This document shows positions 13,001-28,000 of a DNA stretch of 64,000 nt, in pieces (within the stretch, counting starts at the first letter, position 1; every line of letters starts with the position of its first letter). The stretch is taken from NCBI GenBank assembly GCA_023627715.1, contig JAMAHW010000028.1, positions 62,001-126,000 of the forward strand, read 5' to 3'. The notes below the pieces were generated by a model. That model was not told the origin of the DNA. It saw nothing but the letters and a program-made list of their open reading frames with translations, and did no database searches. The position numbers and the translations under genes were made by a program. Source of the stretch: Periconia sp. R9002. Taxonomy: Eukaryota; Ascomycota; Dothideomycetes; Pleosporales; Periconiaceae.

Positions 13001-16000
13001 TTCAAGAGTGTGTGCACCATCGATTCGAATCCTGGGTCGCCAAGCAGCCCGATGCTCCCGCCGTACGCGGATTCGACGGCGACTACACATACGCGGGGCT
13101 TGATGCAGCTTCTAACAAACTGGCTCATCACCTGGTCGAGTTGGGTGTCGGTCCAGAAATTTTCGTTCCTACGTGTTTTGACAAGAGCTCTTTTGCGGTT
13201 GTGGCCATGCTGGCGGTGCTCAAAGCTGGTGGGTCGGCAGTGCCCCTTGATGCCAACCATCCGAAACCCGCCCTGGAATCGCGCGTCGAGGATACGCGTG
13301 CTCAGGTATGCTTGACTACATCGGCTCGCTCAGAGATGTTTGAGGATGTTGTCCCAGATGTTGTTATTGTCGACAGCGTCCTTTTAGACGATCTTCCTGA
13401 TGTGGAAACCCCTGCTTGCACCACTGTTGGTCCACAGAACCCGGCTTTTGTTATCTTCACGTCCGGCTCCACCGGCCGACCGAAAGGAGTCGTGCTGGAG
13501 CATGCGGCCATGGTAACCAGTGCGAACGCGCATGGAACCAACCTTGGGGTTGGACCCGGTACACGGTTCCTACAATTTGCAAGCTACACATTCGATAACT
13601 CCTTGGAAGAAATGTTCACCACGCTTCAACGTGGTGGATGCGTCTGCGTTCCCTCCGAGGAACAACGAATGAATAACATCGCAGGTGCAATCGCCGAACT
13701 TGGTGCCAACTTTATGGATCTCACTCCTACTGTGGCCTCACTTCTGAGCCCCTCCGAAGTTCCTACCATCAAAGGCATGGCCTTGGGTGGTGAGGCTTTG
13801 ACCAAAGTTGTTGTCGAACAATGGTATCAACATGTGCATCTCCACGGCCAGTACGGCCCGTCTGAAGCATCCATCAACAGTGCTTGGAAAGATTTCAAAC
13901 ATGGAGGCGAGCCTACGAATATCGGCCGAGCAATTGGTAGTGTCTCGTGGATCGTTGATCCTGAGAACCGCGATCGCCTTGTCCCCATCGGATGTAAAGG
14001 TGAGTTGTTGATCGAAGGACCGATCTTGAGTCGGGGCTATTTGAACAATGCGGAGAAGACTCGCGAGGTTTTCATTGGTGCTCCTGAGTGGGCTCAAAGT
14101 GATGGGCCTAATGAGAGGAGGTTTTATTGCACTGGCGATCTGGTGTATTACACTTCCGAGGGAGAGATGATGTATCTTGGACGCAAGGATCATCAGGTCA
14201 AGGTACGACCCCACCCCCCTCGAGACTTTGCTATGAATGCTGACTTTCAAAGTTGAACGGTCAACGCATAGAGCTCGGTGAAATCGAGCACCACTTGACC
14301 CTTAACCTTCCCAAAGACGCCCAGTCCGCGGTCGAGCTCGTCAAGTTCAACGACAGCAAATCCACCAAGGCCCTGGTGGGATTTTTGTGTCTCACTTCCA
14401 CTGGCACTGAAGTCGCACTTGGCGAGATGGACGCATCAATGAAGACGGTAGCCAAACAACTAGAGGTCTCCTTGGCTAACGCCCTACCATCTTACTACGT
14501 CCCCTCCATGTTCCTTCCAGTCACCAAGATGCCACTTACAACCTCTGGAAAATTAGACCGCAAAGTCCTCCGCCAGCTTGCGCAAGAACTTTCCGAAGAT
14601 AAATTGCAGATGTACAGACTTGCAGGCAAAAGCGGGCGTGCACCTACCGGACCAGCCGAAGTAGCGTTAGCACGACTCTGGGCTACGGTGCTACGCTTGA
14701 GCGAAGACACGGTCGGCGCAGATGATTCTTTCTTCCGCTTAGGTGGTGACAGTATCGGCGCAATGAAATTAGTGACTGAAAGCCGCAAAGAGGGTATTGT
14801 TATCAGCGTTGCTAACGTTTTCGCGCACCCCAAACTGTCCGATATGGCAGCTACCATCAACCTTCTTTCCTCGGAAGAACTGTCAGATGACTCCTATAAC
14901 GATGTCCTTCCCTTTCACCTCATCGCCGAAGACAAACGTCGGGAAATCATCGAATTTGCCGCATCTGAGTGTGGCGTCTTCCAAGACTCCATCGATGATA
15001 TTTATCCATGCAGTCGTTTGCAAGAAGGTCTCATCGCGCTCTCCACCAGAGAACCAGGCGCCTATGTCGCCGAGACAATCTATCGCTTGCCGGCATATAT
15101 CGATATACCGCGGTTCAAAAATGCGTGGAACATGGTTATTGCGGCTGAGAATGTCCTTCGGACGCGCATTATTCACACCGACGGCTACGGCTTTCTTCAA
15201 GTTGTAATACGGGGTGACGTTGAGTGGAAAGCATTGAACGACCTTCAGGATATCAAAGATTCCGATCGGCACCTTCCAGCCAGACATGGTGGTCCGTTGA
15301 CTACGTATGCAATCGCAGGAGAAGAGACGTCGTCGCCATACTTTGTGTGGACGGCACACCATGCGGTGTACGACGGTTGGAGCTTGCCTCAGATGCTTGA
15401 AAAAGTGGAAAGTTGCTACAGGCAATCTCGCTCTAGCCCCGTCGCATCTATCCCGTACTCTCGTTTCATCCAATACCTATCAAAAGCCGACGAAAAGCAG
15501 TCAGACGACTTTTGGTTGAACATGTTTGATGGCCTCTCCGCCCCTCAATTTCCTCAACTTCCCAGTCCAGATTTCAAAGTCCAAGCCTCCAGCCAACTTC
15601 TGCATCGCATTGCCATTACGCAGCGATTTGGTATGGAAATTACAATGCCATCCATGATACGTGCTGCCTGGGGTTTACTCCTCGCCACTTACTCTGGGTC
15701 GGACGACGTGCTCTGGGGTGAAACGAACTCGGGTCGTGACATTCCTGTTCCAGGTATCGAAAATATCATCGGTGCGACCATCACCACGACACCCATGCGT
15801 GTCAAACTCGATCGAAGTATTACCGTCAATTCCTACCTCCAGGAGATGCAACGCTGTGCCGCTGCGGCAATGCCGTTCCAGTTCGCTGGAATCCAGCATA
15901 TACGAAAATTGAGTACTGACGCGGCGTTGGCGTGCGATTTCCAAAGCTTGCTGGCAATTGCCGCTGGTGATAGTATGAAGGATCCCGAAGGGGGACTCTG

Positions 16001-19000
16001 GAACCTAGAGTCCACTGGAACAATTGGCACGAATTTCTTCAGCTACGCACTCATTTTCAACTGCACGGTTGAGAAAGGAGAAATCTGCATCGAAGCACAC
16101 TACGACAATCGGGTAATTGACTCATGGTTGGTGCAACGCCTGGTTCAGCAATTTGATTTCCTCCTCCAACGCTTCAACGATGCCTCAATGGCCGATTCCA
16201 CACTCGGTGGAATGGAAATCTTGAATCCAGAAGACGAAGCGAAGATTGCGGCGTGGAATAATAAGCCCATCAACATGCTCAACAAATGCATCCACACCAT
16301 GATCTCAGAAAACCAAGTGTCTTTCCGCCCCGATGCAATTGCAGTAGATTCATGGGACGCAGGAGCCATGACGTACGCTGAACTTGATGCACGATCGACG
16401 CGCCTGGCATCACGGCTCGTATCTCTTGGGGTGAAGCCACAAAGCTTTATCCCATTCTGCTTCGACAAATCGGGATGGACGCTTGTTGCCATACTCGCAA
16501 TCCTCAAAACAGGAGCCGCATTCGTTCCTCTAGATTTTGAAGCACCACTACTCCGCCTTCAAGAAATTGTAAAGGATGTCAAAGCAGAAATCATTCTTTG
16601 TGCGGCGGCTTACGAGAACCTGTGTGGCTCCATCCCCTGCAACACCCTTATCGTCAATTCCGATACCACAGACCACAATTCCAGCCATCGCGCGTACACT
16701 CTCCCAGTAGTAAAATGCGACACGCCAGCCTATGTACTCTTTACGTCTGGCTCTACGGGAAAACCCAAAGGCGCCGTCATCCACCACCGCTCTTTTGTCT
16801 CCAGCTCTGCAGCGTACGCACCTCTGTGGAGCATCACTTCCAGCACACGTGCGCTACAGTTCGCATCCTACGCGTTTGACTGCTCTCTCATTGAGATGCT
16901 GAGTGTTTTGATTCAAGGAGGTGTCGTTTGTGTACCCAACCAGAAAGAACGAACCGACGACCTCGCGGGTGTAATCAATCGCATGAATATCAATTGGGCT
17001 GCCTTGACACCTAGTTTGGTTCGGACCTTACAGCCATCGCAGGTCCCGAAACTCAAGACGCTCACGCTCGTTGGTGAAGCCATGAGTCAGCAGGACTTGA
17101 ATACATGGGCTGATCGTGTGACACTTGGTAATGGCTATGGACCGACGGAGTGCTCAATTGTAGCGACTTTCAACGTTATGACATCTGCCACGAAGCCCAA
17201 CAACCTCGGAAAAGTGGTGACGGCAAGAGGATGGGTGGTTGCGAAAGACAACCACGATGTTTTGGTACCTATCGGGGCTGTCGGGGAGTTAGTAATGGAA
17301 GGGGGTGGTGTTGGAGCGGGATATCTCAACAATCCCGAGAAGACGGCTGAAGGTACGTACTTACATCAAACACATATTTTAGTGGTCTTACTGACGAGAA
17401 ATTTCAGTTTTCCTGAGTGAGGTCAAATGGACTTTGGGAGCCGACATCCTCGACCGCAGCGAAAAACGGCGCTTTTATAAGACTGGCGATCTAGTCAAAT
17501 ACAATGAAGATGGGACGCTCCTCTTCATGGGACGCAAAGATTCCCAAGCCAAAGTTCGCGGCCAACGACTTGAGCTGTCGGAAGTTGAGCATCACCTCGT
17601 CAGCGATGCGCTCGTCCAAAACGCGATCGCTGCGGTTCCAACATCCGGACCATGCGCAAAACGTCTTGTGGGGATTGTATCTCTCGATAACATCACGCAG
17701 GGTAGTAAAACCGATGAGATTCTAAGACTGCTGCCCCAAGATCTGGCATCATTCAATATAAGCAGTATTCGAGACCGACTTTGCGAGCGCCTCCCATCGT
17801 ACATGGTACCCTCGCTCTGGGTCGCCGTATCCAGCTTTCCTTTGATGCCATCCGGAAAGATGGACAGAAAGCGCGTACTACAATGGCTGGAGCGTATGGA
17901 TAACGACACTTATCGTTCCATTTCTACCCTCGGGCTCGAAAGAGAGAAGGACAAAGCAAATGATGTTGAGAGCAAGCTTCAAGCCATCTTTGCTCACGTA
18001 CTCAATCTTCCTATCGAGGACATTCGCCTCAACCAATCTTTCCTTCATGCAGGAGGAGACAGTATAGCCGCTATGCAAGTTTCTTCTCGATGCCGTTCGC
18101 AGGGGCTCGCTCTTTCTGTTCAGGACATCATTCGCGCGAAATCCATCACGCAATTAGCCGCATCTGCGTCCGTGGCGAATGAACCGCAGGTTAGCCCGAC
18201 GAAAGTTCAAGAGTATGATGCGCCTTTCGACCTAACGCCTATTCAACACGTTTTCTTTGAATCAGCCGGAAATGCCTATAATCACTTTAACCAGAGCGTA
18301 GTGCTACGTCTCTCGCGTGGATTCGAAGTCGATGAGATCAGGGCTGCCTTGACAGCGTTGGTGACCATTCATCCAATGCTACGGGCGCGGTATACAAAAG
18401 ACGAATCCAACAAATGGAAACAAAGAATTGAAAAGAACGCCAAAGACAATTTTAGACTAAGATCACACAGCGTCAGTACTTCCAATAACGCGAGCATGCA
18501 GCCAATTATCGATCAAAGTCAGTCAACGCTGGACATCACAACCGGCCCGGTGTTCTCGGTTGACCTATTCGAGATCGAAGATACATTCTCACAAGCCATT
18601 GCACTAGTCGCGCATCACTTGGTCATCGATGTTGTATCCTGGGGTGTTGTTCTGGAGGACCTGCAGGCCCTTCTGAACGGCACGACTCCACCTCCTCAAA
18701 GTTTACCGTTTTATACTTGGCAGCAGCAACAGGCTTTCCAAGCCAACCAAAGTATTTTGTCCAAGGTGTTCCCTCTCTCCAATATTCCCGCGTCAGATCT
18801 AGACTACTGGGGTTTAAGCGGCGAGCGTAACGTCAATGGAGATGTTATCACGGAAGACATCGAGCTCTCACCCAAAGACTCAATGTTACTGCTAGGCGCC
18901 CACGATGCTCTTGCCACTGAACCTCTTGATGTCTTCATTGCTGCAATTCTCGAATCTTTCAAACAGATTTTCATGGACAGATCACCTGCAACTATATACA

Positions 19001-22000
19001 ACGAGGGTCACGGCCGTGAGCCGTTCGATCCAAAACAAGACCTTTCACGCACGGTGGGCTGGTTCACCACCTTGACGCCCATTAATCTTCCAGTGGGACA
19101 AGAAGAGCCGACTGATATTGTCAACACGATCCGCTGGGTCAAAGATCTTCGCGAAAGGATTCCTGGAAAAGGGAGACCTTACTTCGCCTTCGCACATTCC
19201 TCCAATGCTACCCGTGATCGCAGTTTTAGCAGATGGCCAGTGGAAGTGACTTTTAACTACCTCGGCCGTATGCAAAACCTCGAGCGCAAAGACGCACTCC
19301 TTCAGAAACTTGATGGCATTGGTAGTACGGATATCGGCGACGAGGTTCCCCGTTTGTCAGTTTTCGACATTACGGCCGTGGTTGCACAAGGAATGATCAA
19401 ACTTTCTTTCGGTTTCAACCGCCGCATGCAAAAGCAGGACCGCATCAAACAGTGGATCTCCCAATGTCGTAGCACACTCATCGATGCAGTCGACCAATTG
19501 CTCCAGGCTCGTCCGGAGCCTAGTTTGAGTGATTTCAAGCTGCTACCGCTGGCTTACAACGGCATGGCAAAACTAAAATCCGCCTTACCATCCGGAACCA
19601 GCATCGCAGAAATCGAGGATATGTATCCCACCTCTCCCATGCAACAAGGGCTTCTTCTTTCCCAAATGAAGGCGCCAGAACTCTACGCCTACCAATGCAT
19701 CTTTGAAGTTCGCCCCACAGATGCCTCTGCAGCCATTAACCCCCGCAAACTCGCAGAAGCTTGGCAAGTCGTGGTGCATCGACACCCAGCGCTCCGCTCC
19801 ATCTTCATAGAAAGCATATGCGAAAAAGGCCGCATGGATCAAATCGTGTTCAAAGAGAGACCAGGGCGAATCTCATGGATCACGGACTCTCCAGACGACG
19901 ATACAGCGTCCTTTTTGCGCCAGCAGGCTTCAATCGATTACCGCGAGTTCAATACTCCGCACCGCTTTATGGTTACTAAGACAAAGGGGGGTAAGATTTG
20001 GGTCAGACTCGACATGAGCCATACCATCTGCGACGGCGGCTCGATCCCGAATCTTTTGAACGATCTTGCAAGAGCGTATGATGGCAAGCTCACTCGCACA
20101 GATACTGGGCCCAAGTTCAGCGAGTTCATCGCATATGTATCAGAGGGTTCAAGGGAAAATGATATCAATTACTGGAAGACGTACCTTTCAGGTGTCGAGC
20201 CCTGTTTCTTCCCGACACTCAATGATGGAAAACCAGTTCCAAGAGAATCGAGTTCATGCGAGACGCATATCGGGGACACAGCGAGTATTCAGGCGTTCTG
20301 CAAAGCAAATGGCATCACGCTTTCCAATGTGCTGCAATTGACGTGGGCACTTGTCTTACATTATTACACAGGGTCATCTGACATTTCTTTCGGAGTCGTG
20401 GCCTCCGGTCGAGACGTTCCTGTGAAGAACATCGAAGAGGCGGCGGGGTGTTTTGTCAACATGCTTATCTGCCGTCTAAGCTTCGCCGAAGAGACGCCCA
20501 TACGTCAGTTGTTGCAGACACTACAGACAGACTCGACCAATGCGCGTGATCACCAGGGCTGTTCTTTAGCAGATGTGCAGCACGAACTGCAGCTCCCTTC
20601 GCTGTTTAACACCGTCTTCACGTTCCAGCGACGCCACATCGAGCGTGATCCTGAAAAGACAGCGCTTGTATATGAAGGAGTTGAGGCCGCCGATCCAAGC
20701 GAGTACGATGTCACACTCAACGTCGACTCTACAGATGAAGGCATCACAGTAGATTTCAGTTACTGGAAAGACAAAGTCTGCGATGCTCAAGCGCTCAATA
20801 TGGCCGAGACTTTTGAAAAGATACTCTCTGATCTCGTGTCGAGCGACAACAATGGACTTGCTGTGGCAGACCTCGAACCCCTCACCACAGGAAGCATCGA
20901 GCAGATCATGAACTGGAACGCCTCTCTCCCTCCGGCAGTACGGCGTTGTGTTCATGAGATTGTACAAGAGCAAACGCAACGACTACCGCCTTCAGCAAAA
21001 GCTGTCGAAGGCTGGGACGGAACCTTTACCTATCAAGAATTTGACGAAGTTACCAACCAACTCGCACTGCATCTTCAGTCATTGGGGGTTGGCACCGAAA
21101 CGTTTGTTCCAATTCTCTTCGAAAAGTCTTCTTGGGCTGTTGTTAGCCAAATCGCCATCATGAAAGCCGGTGGAGCTTACGTTCCTTTGGACCCCAAGCA
21201 TCCCCCTAGCCGTCTCAAACAGCTCATTGAAGATGTCTCCGCAAAGGTTGTGCTCTGCTCGCGCTCGTACCATCAAAAAGCTAGCGAAGTCGCCGAGTTA
21301 GCTGTGATCATTGACACGGTTTCCATGAAAGAAGTCCCGCCTGCGCACGGTAAAAGACCAACGACAAATGTCACGCCTGATAACGCAGCATACATTCTGT
21401 TCACTTCCGGCACAACTGGAAAACCAAAGGGTACTATCGTCACACATGAAGCGTTCTGTACAAGCGCTGCAGCCTTCACTCCGATTCTGCACATGGATAG
21501 CTCGACACGGACGTTCCAGTTCGCGAGCTACACTTTCGACGCAAGCTGCACGGAGATTCTTGCCGCCCTGACGGTTGGAGGATGCGTTTGTGTGCCTACG
21601 GAAAATGATCGCATGAGCGATTTGGCCGGGTGTATTCGACGAATGAGGTGTACGTGGACGCTGCTTACGCCGTCTGTACTGGGATCGATCAAGCCGGAGT
21701 GGGTTAGTTGCTTGAAAACGCTTGTCGTGGGTGGAGAGGCAGTTCCTGGGCCCGTAATACAAAAATGGGCTTCCAGAATCTGTTTTGTTGAGGCGTAAGT
21801 GGATTTTTGATTTTCATGGAGGTTTTTGATTAAGGCAACTGACATGTGAATAGGTATGGACCAACCGAAACGGCAATTATATGTGCGACGGCTGCCAAGT
21901 CGAACCTCAAGAAGGAGATCGTGGATAGCGATCCCGGAACCATTGGAAGGCAGACTGGCTGCAGAGCCTGGGTCGTGCATCCACACAATCATCACAAACT

Positions 22001-25000
22001 TATGCCCGTCGGAAGCGTAGGGGAGCTGATTGCGGAAGGCTACATTGTGGCTCGCGGATACTTGAACGAGCCCGTTAAAACTGCAAAAGCTTTCATAGAG
22101 CGACCAGCTTGGACCGCAACGGTGCCCAAGAACGAGGAAAACTTCTTCACCACACGGATGTACAAGACGGGAGATCTGGTCAGGTATAACTCGGACGGTT
22201 CGTTGACGTACATCGGGCGCGCAGATTCGCAGATCAAGCTCAATGGACAGAGAATTGAGCTTGGGGAGATCGAGTTTCACGTCAAGACCAAGTTCCCCGA
22301 AGGCGTGCAGTCAGCTGTCGACCTTGTATCTCCTGCAAGTCGCACATCATCAAAGGCTTTGGCTGCTTTCTTCTGTGTGGAGAACATCAAGGTGAAACCC
22401 AGGAGCGATGATGTCCAACCCGCTTCTACGGACCTCCCGGCAGCAGACGAGTTACTTCTCCCTATGACAGAGGACCTCCGCGACATGTGCAAGGCCATGG
22501 AGAACGCAATAACTGGAGCTCTCCCTTCATATATGATTCCCTCGATATTTTTCCCGGTATCAACCATGCCGTGGACAGCAGCTGGAAAACTCGATCGCAA
22601 CCGACTCCGCAATATGGTCCAGAACTTAAGCAAAGAGGCCATCGCACCTTACCGGCTCACGAGCGCCATGAATAAACGAAAGCCGGCCAACAGTACTGAA
22701 AAGAAGATTCAAAAGCTTGTTTCCACTGTCTTGAACATTCCAGCTTCGTCAGTTGGGTTGGATGACAACTTCATGCGTTTGGGGGGCGACAGTCTCACTG
22801 CCATGAAATTGGTCACCGCCGCGCAAGCAGAACACCTTAATTTTGCGGTCGCTGACATCTTCAAGACGCCAAAGTTGTCTGAACTCGCCGTCAAGTGTGG
22901 CGCCGTCCCGCCAAGAGAGACTCGCAAGCATAGTAGCATCGAGCCATTCAGCCTGCTTCATAAATCACTTTCCCGGGCGGAAGTTCTCAACGAACTCGCG
23001 GATCAATGTCGTATATCGAAGAGCAATATTCAAGACGTGTATCCCACGATGCCGCTCCAAGCTGCGCTGTTCGCCCTCTCGGTCAAGCAACCGGGTGCGT
23101 ACGTCGCTCAATATATTCTTGCGCTAGCCAAAACTGTGGACATTCAAAGATTCAAAGCCGCTTTTGAGAAAACAGTGCAAGATTTGGACATTCTCCGAAC
23201 ACGGGTAGCTCAACTGCAATCTGGAACCTTTCTGCAGACCGTCCTCGTTGAAGACCCTATCGAATGGCAAGAAGTTGCTTCCCTCGCTTTCATGGATGCT
23301 CTCGCAAAAGATATACCCTCTCGCCTGGGTGGTAAATTAGCTTCGTACACACTTGTCAAAACGCCTTCCAACGAACGCTACTTTGTGTGGACGCTGCACC
23401 ATGCGCTCTACGATGGATGGAGCATGCCTTTGATGTACCAACGCCTCCATCAAATCTACACTGAGGGTCTCTCCAGTCTCCCTAAGCCGCCCTATAGCGC
23501 CTTCATCAAATTCCTTCTCCGGCGCGACCCCATCGCCTCGACCAAGTTTTGGAAATTGACACTCTCGGGCTGTGCGGCATATAAATTTCCCCAACGCCCA
23601 AGTTTTGCAACAAGCGCACAATCGCATAAAGGAGAAAGCATTGAAACATTCATCAAAATCCCTCCTCACCAACATAAAGATATAACACCCGCAAATATCA
23701 TACGGGCAGCATGGGCCATTCTCCTCGCTGCCTATACAGGGAGTCATGACGTGGTATTTGGCGAGACTCTCGCCGGCCGCGATGTCCCTGTTCCCGGGGT
23801 CTTAGAAATGTGCGGCCCAACCCTCACGACAGTTCCTACTCGTATCAAGATCGATCAGCATTCAAGCGTCACACAGTTACTCCAACACATAGCCTATAAG
23901 GTTGTCGCTGAGCGCATTGAATACCAGCATTTCGGCCTTTCGGAGATCAAACGAATCGACTCTGATGCAGCGTCTGCATGCGACTTCCAAAATCTCCTCA
24001 TCATTCAGAATGGTGCAAGAGAGGGAAGTGCGAAAGCTGAAGAAGCGCTATGGAATATTGTCGACACGGGGACACAGGGCGGATTTTTGACTTATCCTCT
24101 CGTCGTCGAGTGTACCGCTAATCCAGCCGTTACTGGAGAGGGTGCTAGCATGAAAGTCGAAGTCAACTTCGACGCAAATGTGATTTCCAAGTGGGAGGTA
24201 CAACAGCTTATGAGTCAATTTGAATCGGTACTCAAACAGATTAACACCGTGGGAAATATTCGCGATATCCATGTTTTCAGCGACGAGGATGCGAAGCTTG
24301 TTCGTGAGTGGAATGCGAAGGAGCCGATTGTTGTTGATCAAACGATCCCTGCTTTGTTCGTCGAGCAGGTGGACAAGACGCCCACATCAATTGCGGTCGC
24401 GGCACACGATGGACAATTCACTTATGCAGAGCTACAGGAGTTGTCCACACTTCTGGCGCATGAACTCGTTGGGCTCGGTGCTGGGCCGGGCGAGTTAATC
24501 CCACTCTGTCTGGATAAATCGAAGTGGGCCATTGTTGCTATCATGGGAGTCTTGATGTCTGGCGCCGCGTTTGTCCCCCTTTCGCCGCAGCACCCCGAGT
24601 CCCGGCATGAGCAAATCATGAGAAACTTCAAGGCAGACATTGTGCTATGCAATCGGGAATACGTGGCAAGGTTCGAGAAGGCAGTGAAGAAGGTGGTGGC
24701 TGTTGGTGAAGAATTCATCCAAGGAATGAGTGCTATTCACGGGAAGAAGAATGAGCTGCCCAAGGTACAGGCGAAGGGCGAAGATATTGCCTATTGCATG
24801 TTCACGTCCGGATCGACGGGTCTGCCAAAAGGTGTTGTGATTCAGCACCGCGCTATTGTTTCCAGCTCGGTTGCGATGAGGAAGGCTCTTAACGTAAGTT
24901 TCACTTCCCCTTGTGTATACTTTCTCGTATCAGCGAGAAAGATATTTGCTAACCATGTGTTTTTCTGTGTACATAGATCACTTCTTCCTCCCGCGTCTTC

Positions 25001-28000
25001 CAGTTTGCCTCTTTTGTCTTTGATGTCTCGGTCCTTGAAATTCTCACCACCCTCACTTGCGGCGCCGTCGTGTGTGTGCCCTCAGATCAAGAACGCACTG
25101 CCGACCTCGCAGGCGCCATCAATCGTCTCAAAGCCAGTTGGACATGTCTGACACCATCTGTTGCCAACGTTCTGGATGGCCCCAGTGCGGTCCCTACTCT
25201 TAAGACATTTGCCTCAGCTGCGGAAGCGCTCACGCCTGAGACCATCGAGAAGTGGGCGTCCGGATTAGAACTTATCAACGCTTACGGTCCGACTGAGAAC
25301 TCAGTGTTGAGTTTGGTGAATGGAAAAGTGTCCACTCAACGAGATCCTAGCAATATCGGCTTTGCGCTTGAGAGTGCAAGAACGTGGGTGACTGAGCCAG
25401 AGAATCCGCATCGCTTGGCCCCCGTCGGAGCAGTCGGAGAACTCTGCGTTGAAGGACCGTTGCTAGCTAGCGGATACTTAAACAACCCTCAAAAGACGGC
25501 CGAAGTCTTTATCGAAAATCCTGCTTTCTTGAAAATGTTTAATGGCGCTGCTCAGAACCGTATCTACCGCACCGGTGATCTCGTACAGTATGCGCCAGAT
25601 GGATCGATCAAGTACCTCGGCCGCAAAGACAATCAGATCAAACTTTCCGGTCAGCGGGTTGAGCTTGGTGAAATTGAACATCATCTTCAAGCTGATGAGA
25701 GCGTGGAATTGGCCGTCATACTGATGCCCAAGGCTGGCCCGGCGAAGCGGAAACTCGTTGCTGTTGTTTCGTTCCACGGCTATAACTCTGACGCAAACCA
25801 ACCATGGAGCACAACTATCACGCAAGAGGATATCTTGAAGAAACTGGATAAAGCAAAAGACCGCTTGTCGAATGTTGTCCCGCCGTACATGGTGCCGACG
25901 GTTTGGGTGGCAGTTCCCAGCATCCCGCGCTTGGCGTCTGCGAAATTGGATAAAAAGCAAGTCGGCACATGGTTTGAAGATATGAACGACGACACCTATC
26001 GCCATATTCTAAGCTTAGAGAGTAGTGTTGTGGAGCCCGCTGTTGCGGCGTCGAAGAGTGTGAGACTACTACAGGAGATTTCGGCGAGGGTCCTGAATGT
26101 TCCCGTTACGAGCATCAAGGCGACTAGGTCTTGGCTTTGTAAGTTCATTTATTTTCCCTTTCATGAAATGTGCGCGACTATACAAATACTAATTTGCACA
26201 ATGATAGCTCTCGGAGGGGATTCTCTAATGGCCATGCAATTTTTGGCGCAGTGCAGGAAGGAAGGCATCGCCGTCACATTGAACCAAGTCCTTCGCGCAA
26301 AGACGCTGGCCCAGCTCGCGGAAAACATTACTCCCGCTACAGTAGCAGGACATACGGAAGCAAAGGTCAATACACTATTCCAGCTTTCGCCCGTGCAACG
26401 ATTTTACTTTGATAACATCCACGACCAGAGGAGTGCGCATTTCAACCAATCTTTTACTGCGCGCCTCTCACGCCACATCGAACCCTCGCTCCTGAAGCAA
26501 GCTGTAGATGCTATTGTGAACTGTCACGCTATGCTTCGAGCTCGCTTTTCCAATACGGAGGGTCTGTGGAAGCAAATGGTTGTTGCGCATTCTGAAGCTG
26601 CGTACGGGTTTAACGTACATGACATTTCAACTGTCGCCGATACCATCGACATAATATCTCAAACACAGAGAACGCTCGACATTGTCAATGGACCTGTCTT
26701 TACCGTAGAACTCTTCAACATCCCCAACGATCGACAAGTCCTCTTCATCGCGGCGCACCATCTCGTTGTCGACGTCGTGAGCTGGAACATCATTACGGGT
26801 GACTTGGAAGAGAGCATCAAGTCGTCTTCTCCCCACACCTCTATTCAAAAAGAACTTCCCTTCCAGGTCTGGATTGAAAAGCAAATGGCTCACACTCTGC
26901 AATCCCAACAAATCGACAACCTGGAAAAGCAAAGCTTCAACGCCCAACCGGCCGATCTCGCCTTCTGGGGTTTAGACAAACGAAGCAATCTCTACGGTGA
27001 CGTCGAGCGCGACACATTCACCCTAAACGCGGACATCACTTCACAAGCCCTTGAAAGAAACAACAAACTGCGCACAGATATCATAGATTACTTCGTTGCA
27101 GGGATCCTTCACTCTTACTCTCGCATCTTTATTGGAAGGAAAACGCCGACTGTGTTCAATGAATCTCATGGTCGCGAGCCGTGGGATGGGAGCATGGTCG
27201 ATATTTCGCGCACGGTGGGGTGGTTCACGACAATGTACCCTGTACATGTGCAAATATCAGACGATGAAGACGATGTTGTGCAGACTGTGCGCAAGGTTAA
27301 AGATGAAAGAAGGAAAATTGTTCAGAGCGGAAGGGAGTACTTCGCACATCGGTTCCTCACGCCTGAAGGGCGGAAACGTTTCGCCGACCACCAACCTGTC
27401 GAGATCCTATTCAACTACTTAGGAAAAGTTCAAGGAGGATCAGAAACTCTGAATGGCGATGATGTCGGCCTGTTTCGACCTTTTGAGTATAAGGAACAAG
27501 ATCAAGAAGCAGTGTCGGATGTGGGCCCCAAAACCAAGCGCCTTGCGCTCTTTGAGATTTCTGCGTCCGTCTCGAATGGCGAAATCGAGCTGAGCTTCAT
27601 GTATAACGGGCTGATGAAGAATCAAAAGGGTATTCGAAGGTGGATTGCAGAATGCCAGCGCACGCTCGAAGAAGTTATCACGTCCGTTGCGAGTGTCGAC
27701 AAGCCTCTGCCAACTTTGTCAGACTTCCCCCTCCTTCCACTCGACTCTTACAGTCGTCTCGATCGCGTGATCAAATCTCTACCAGCTTCCGGTATTCCTT
27801 CCTTTGATCAAGTCGAGGATATGTATCCATGTGCGAAAATGCAAGAAGGGATGATTCTGAGCCAGATCAAGGACGCCAGCTCGTATTGGTCCTTTGCAAC
27901 ATTTGAGGTGAAGAGAAGAAGTGGAACTGTGGATGTAAGCCGTATTGAAGAGGCTTGGAAACAAGTGGTGCAACGGCATGCTGCTCTGCGCACTATATTT

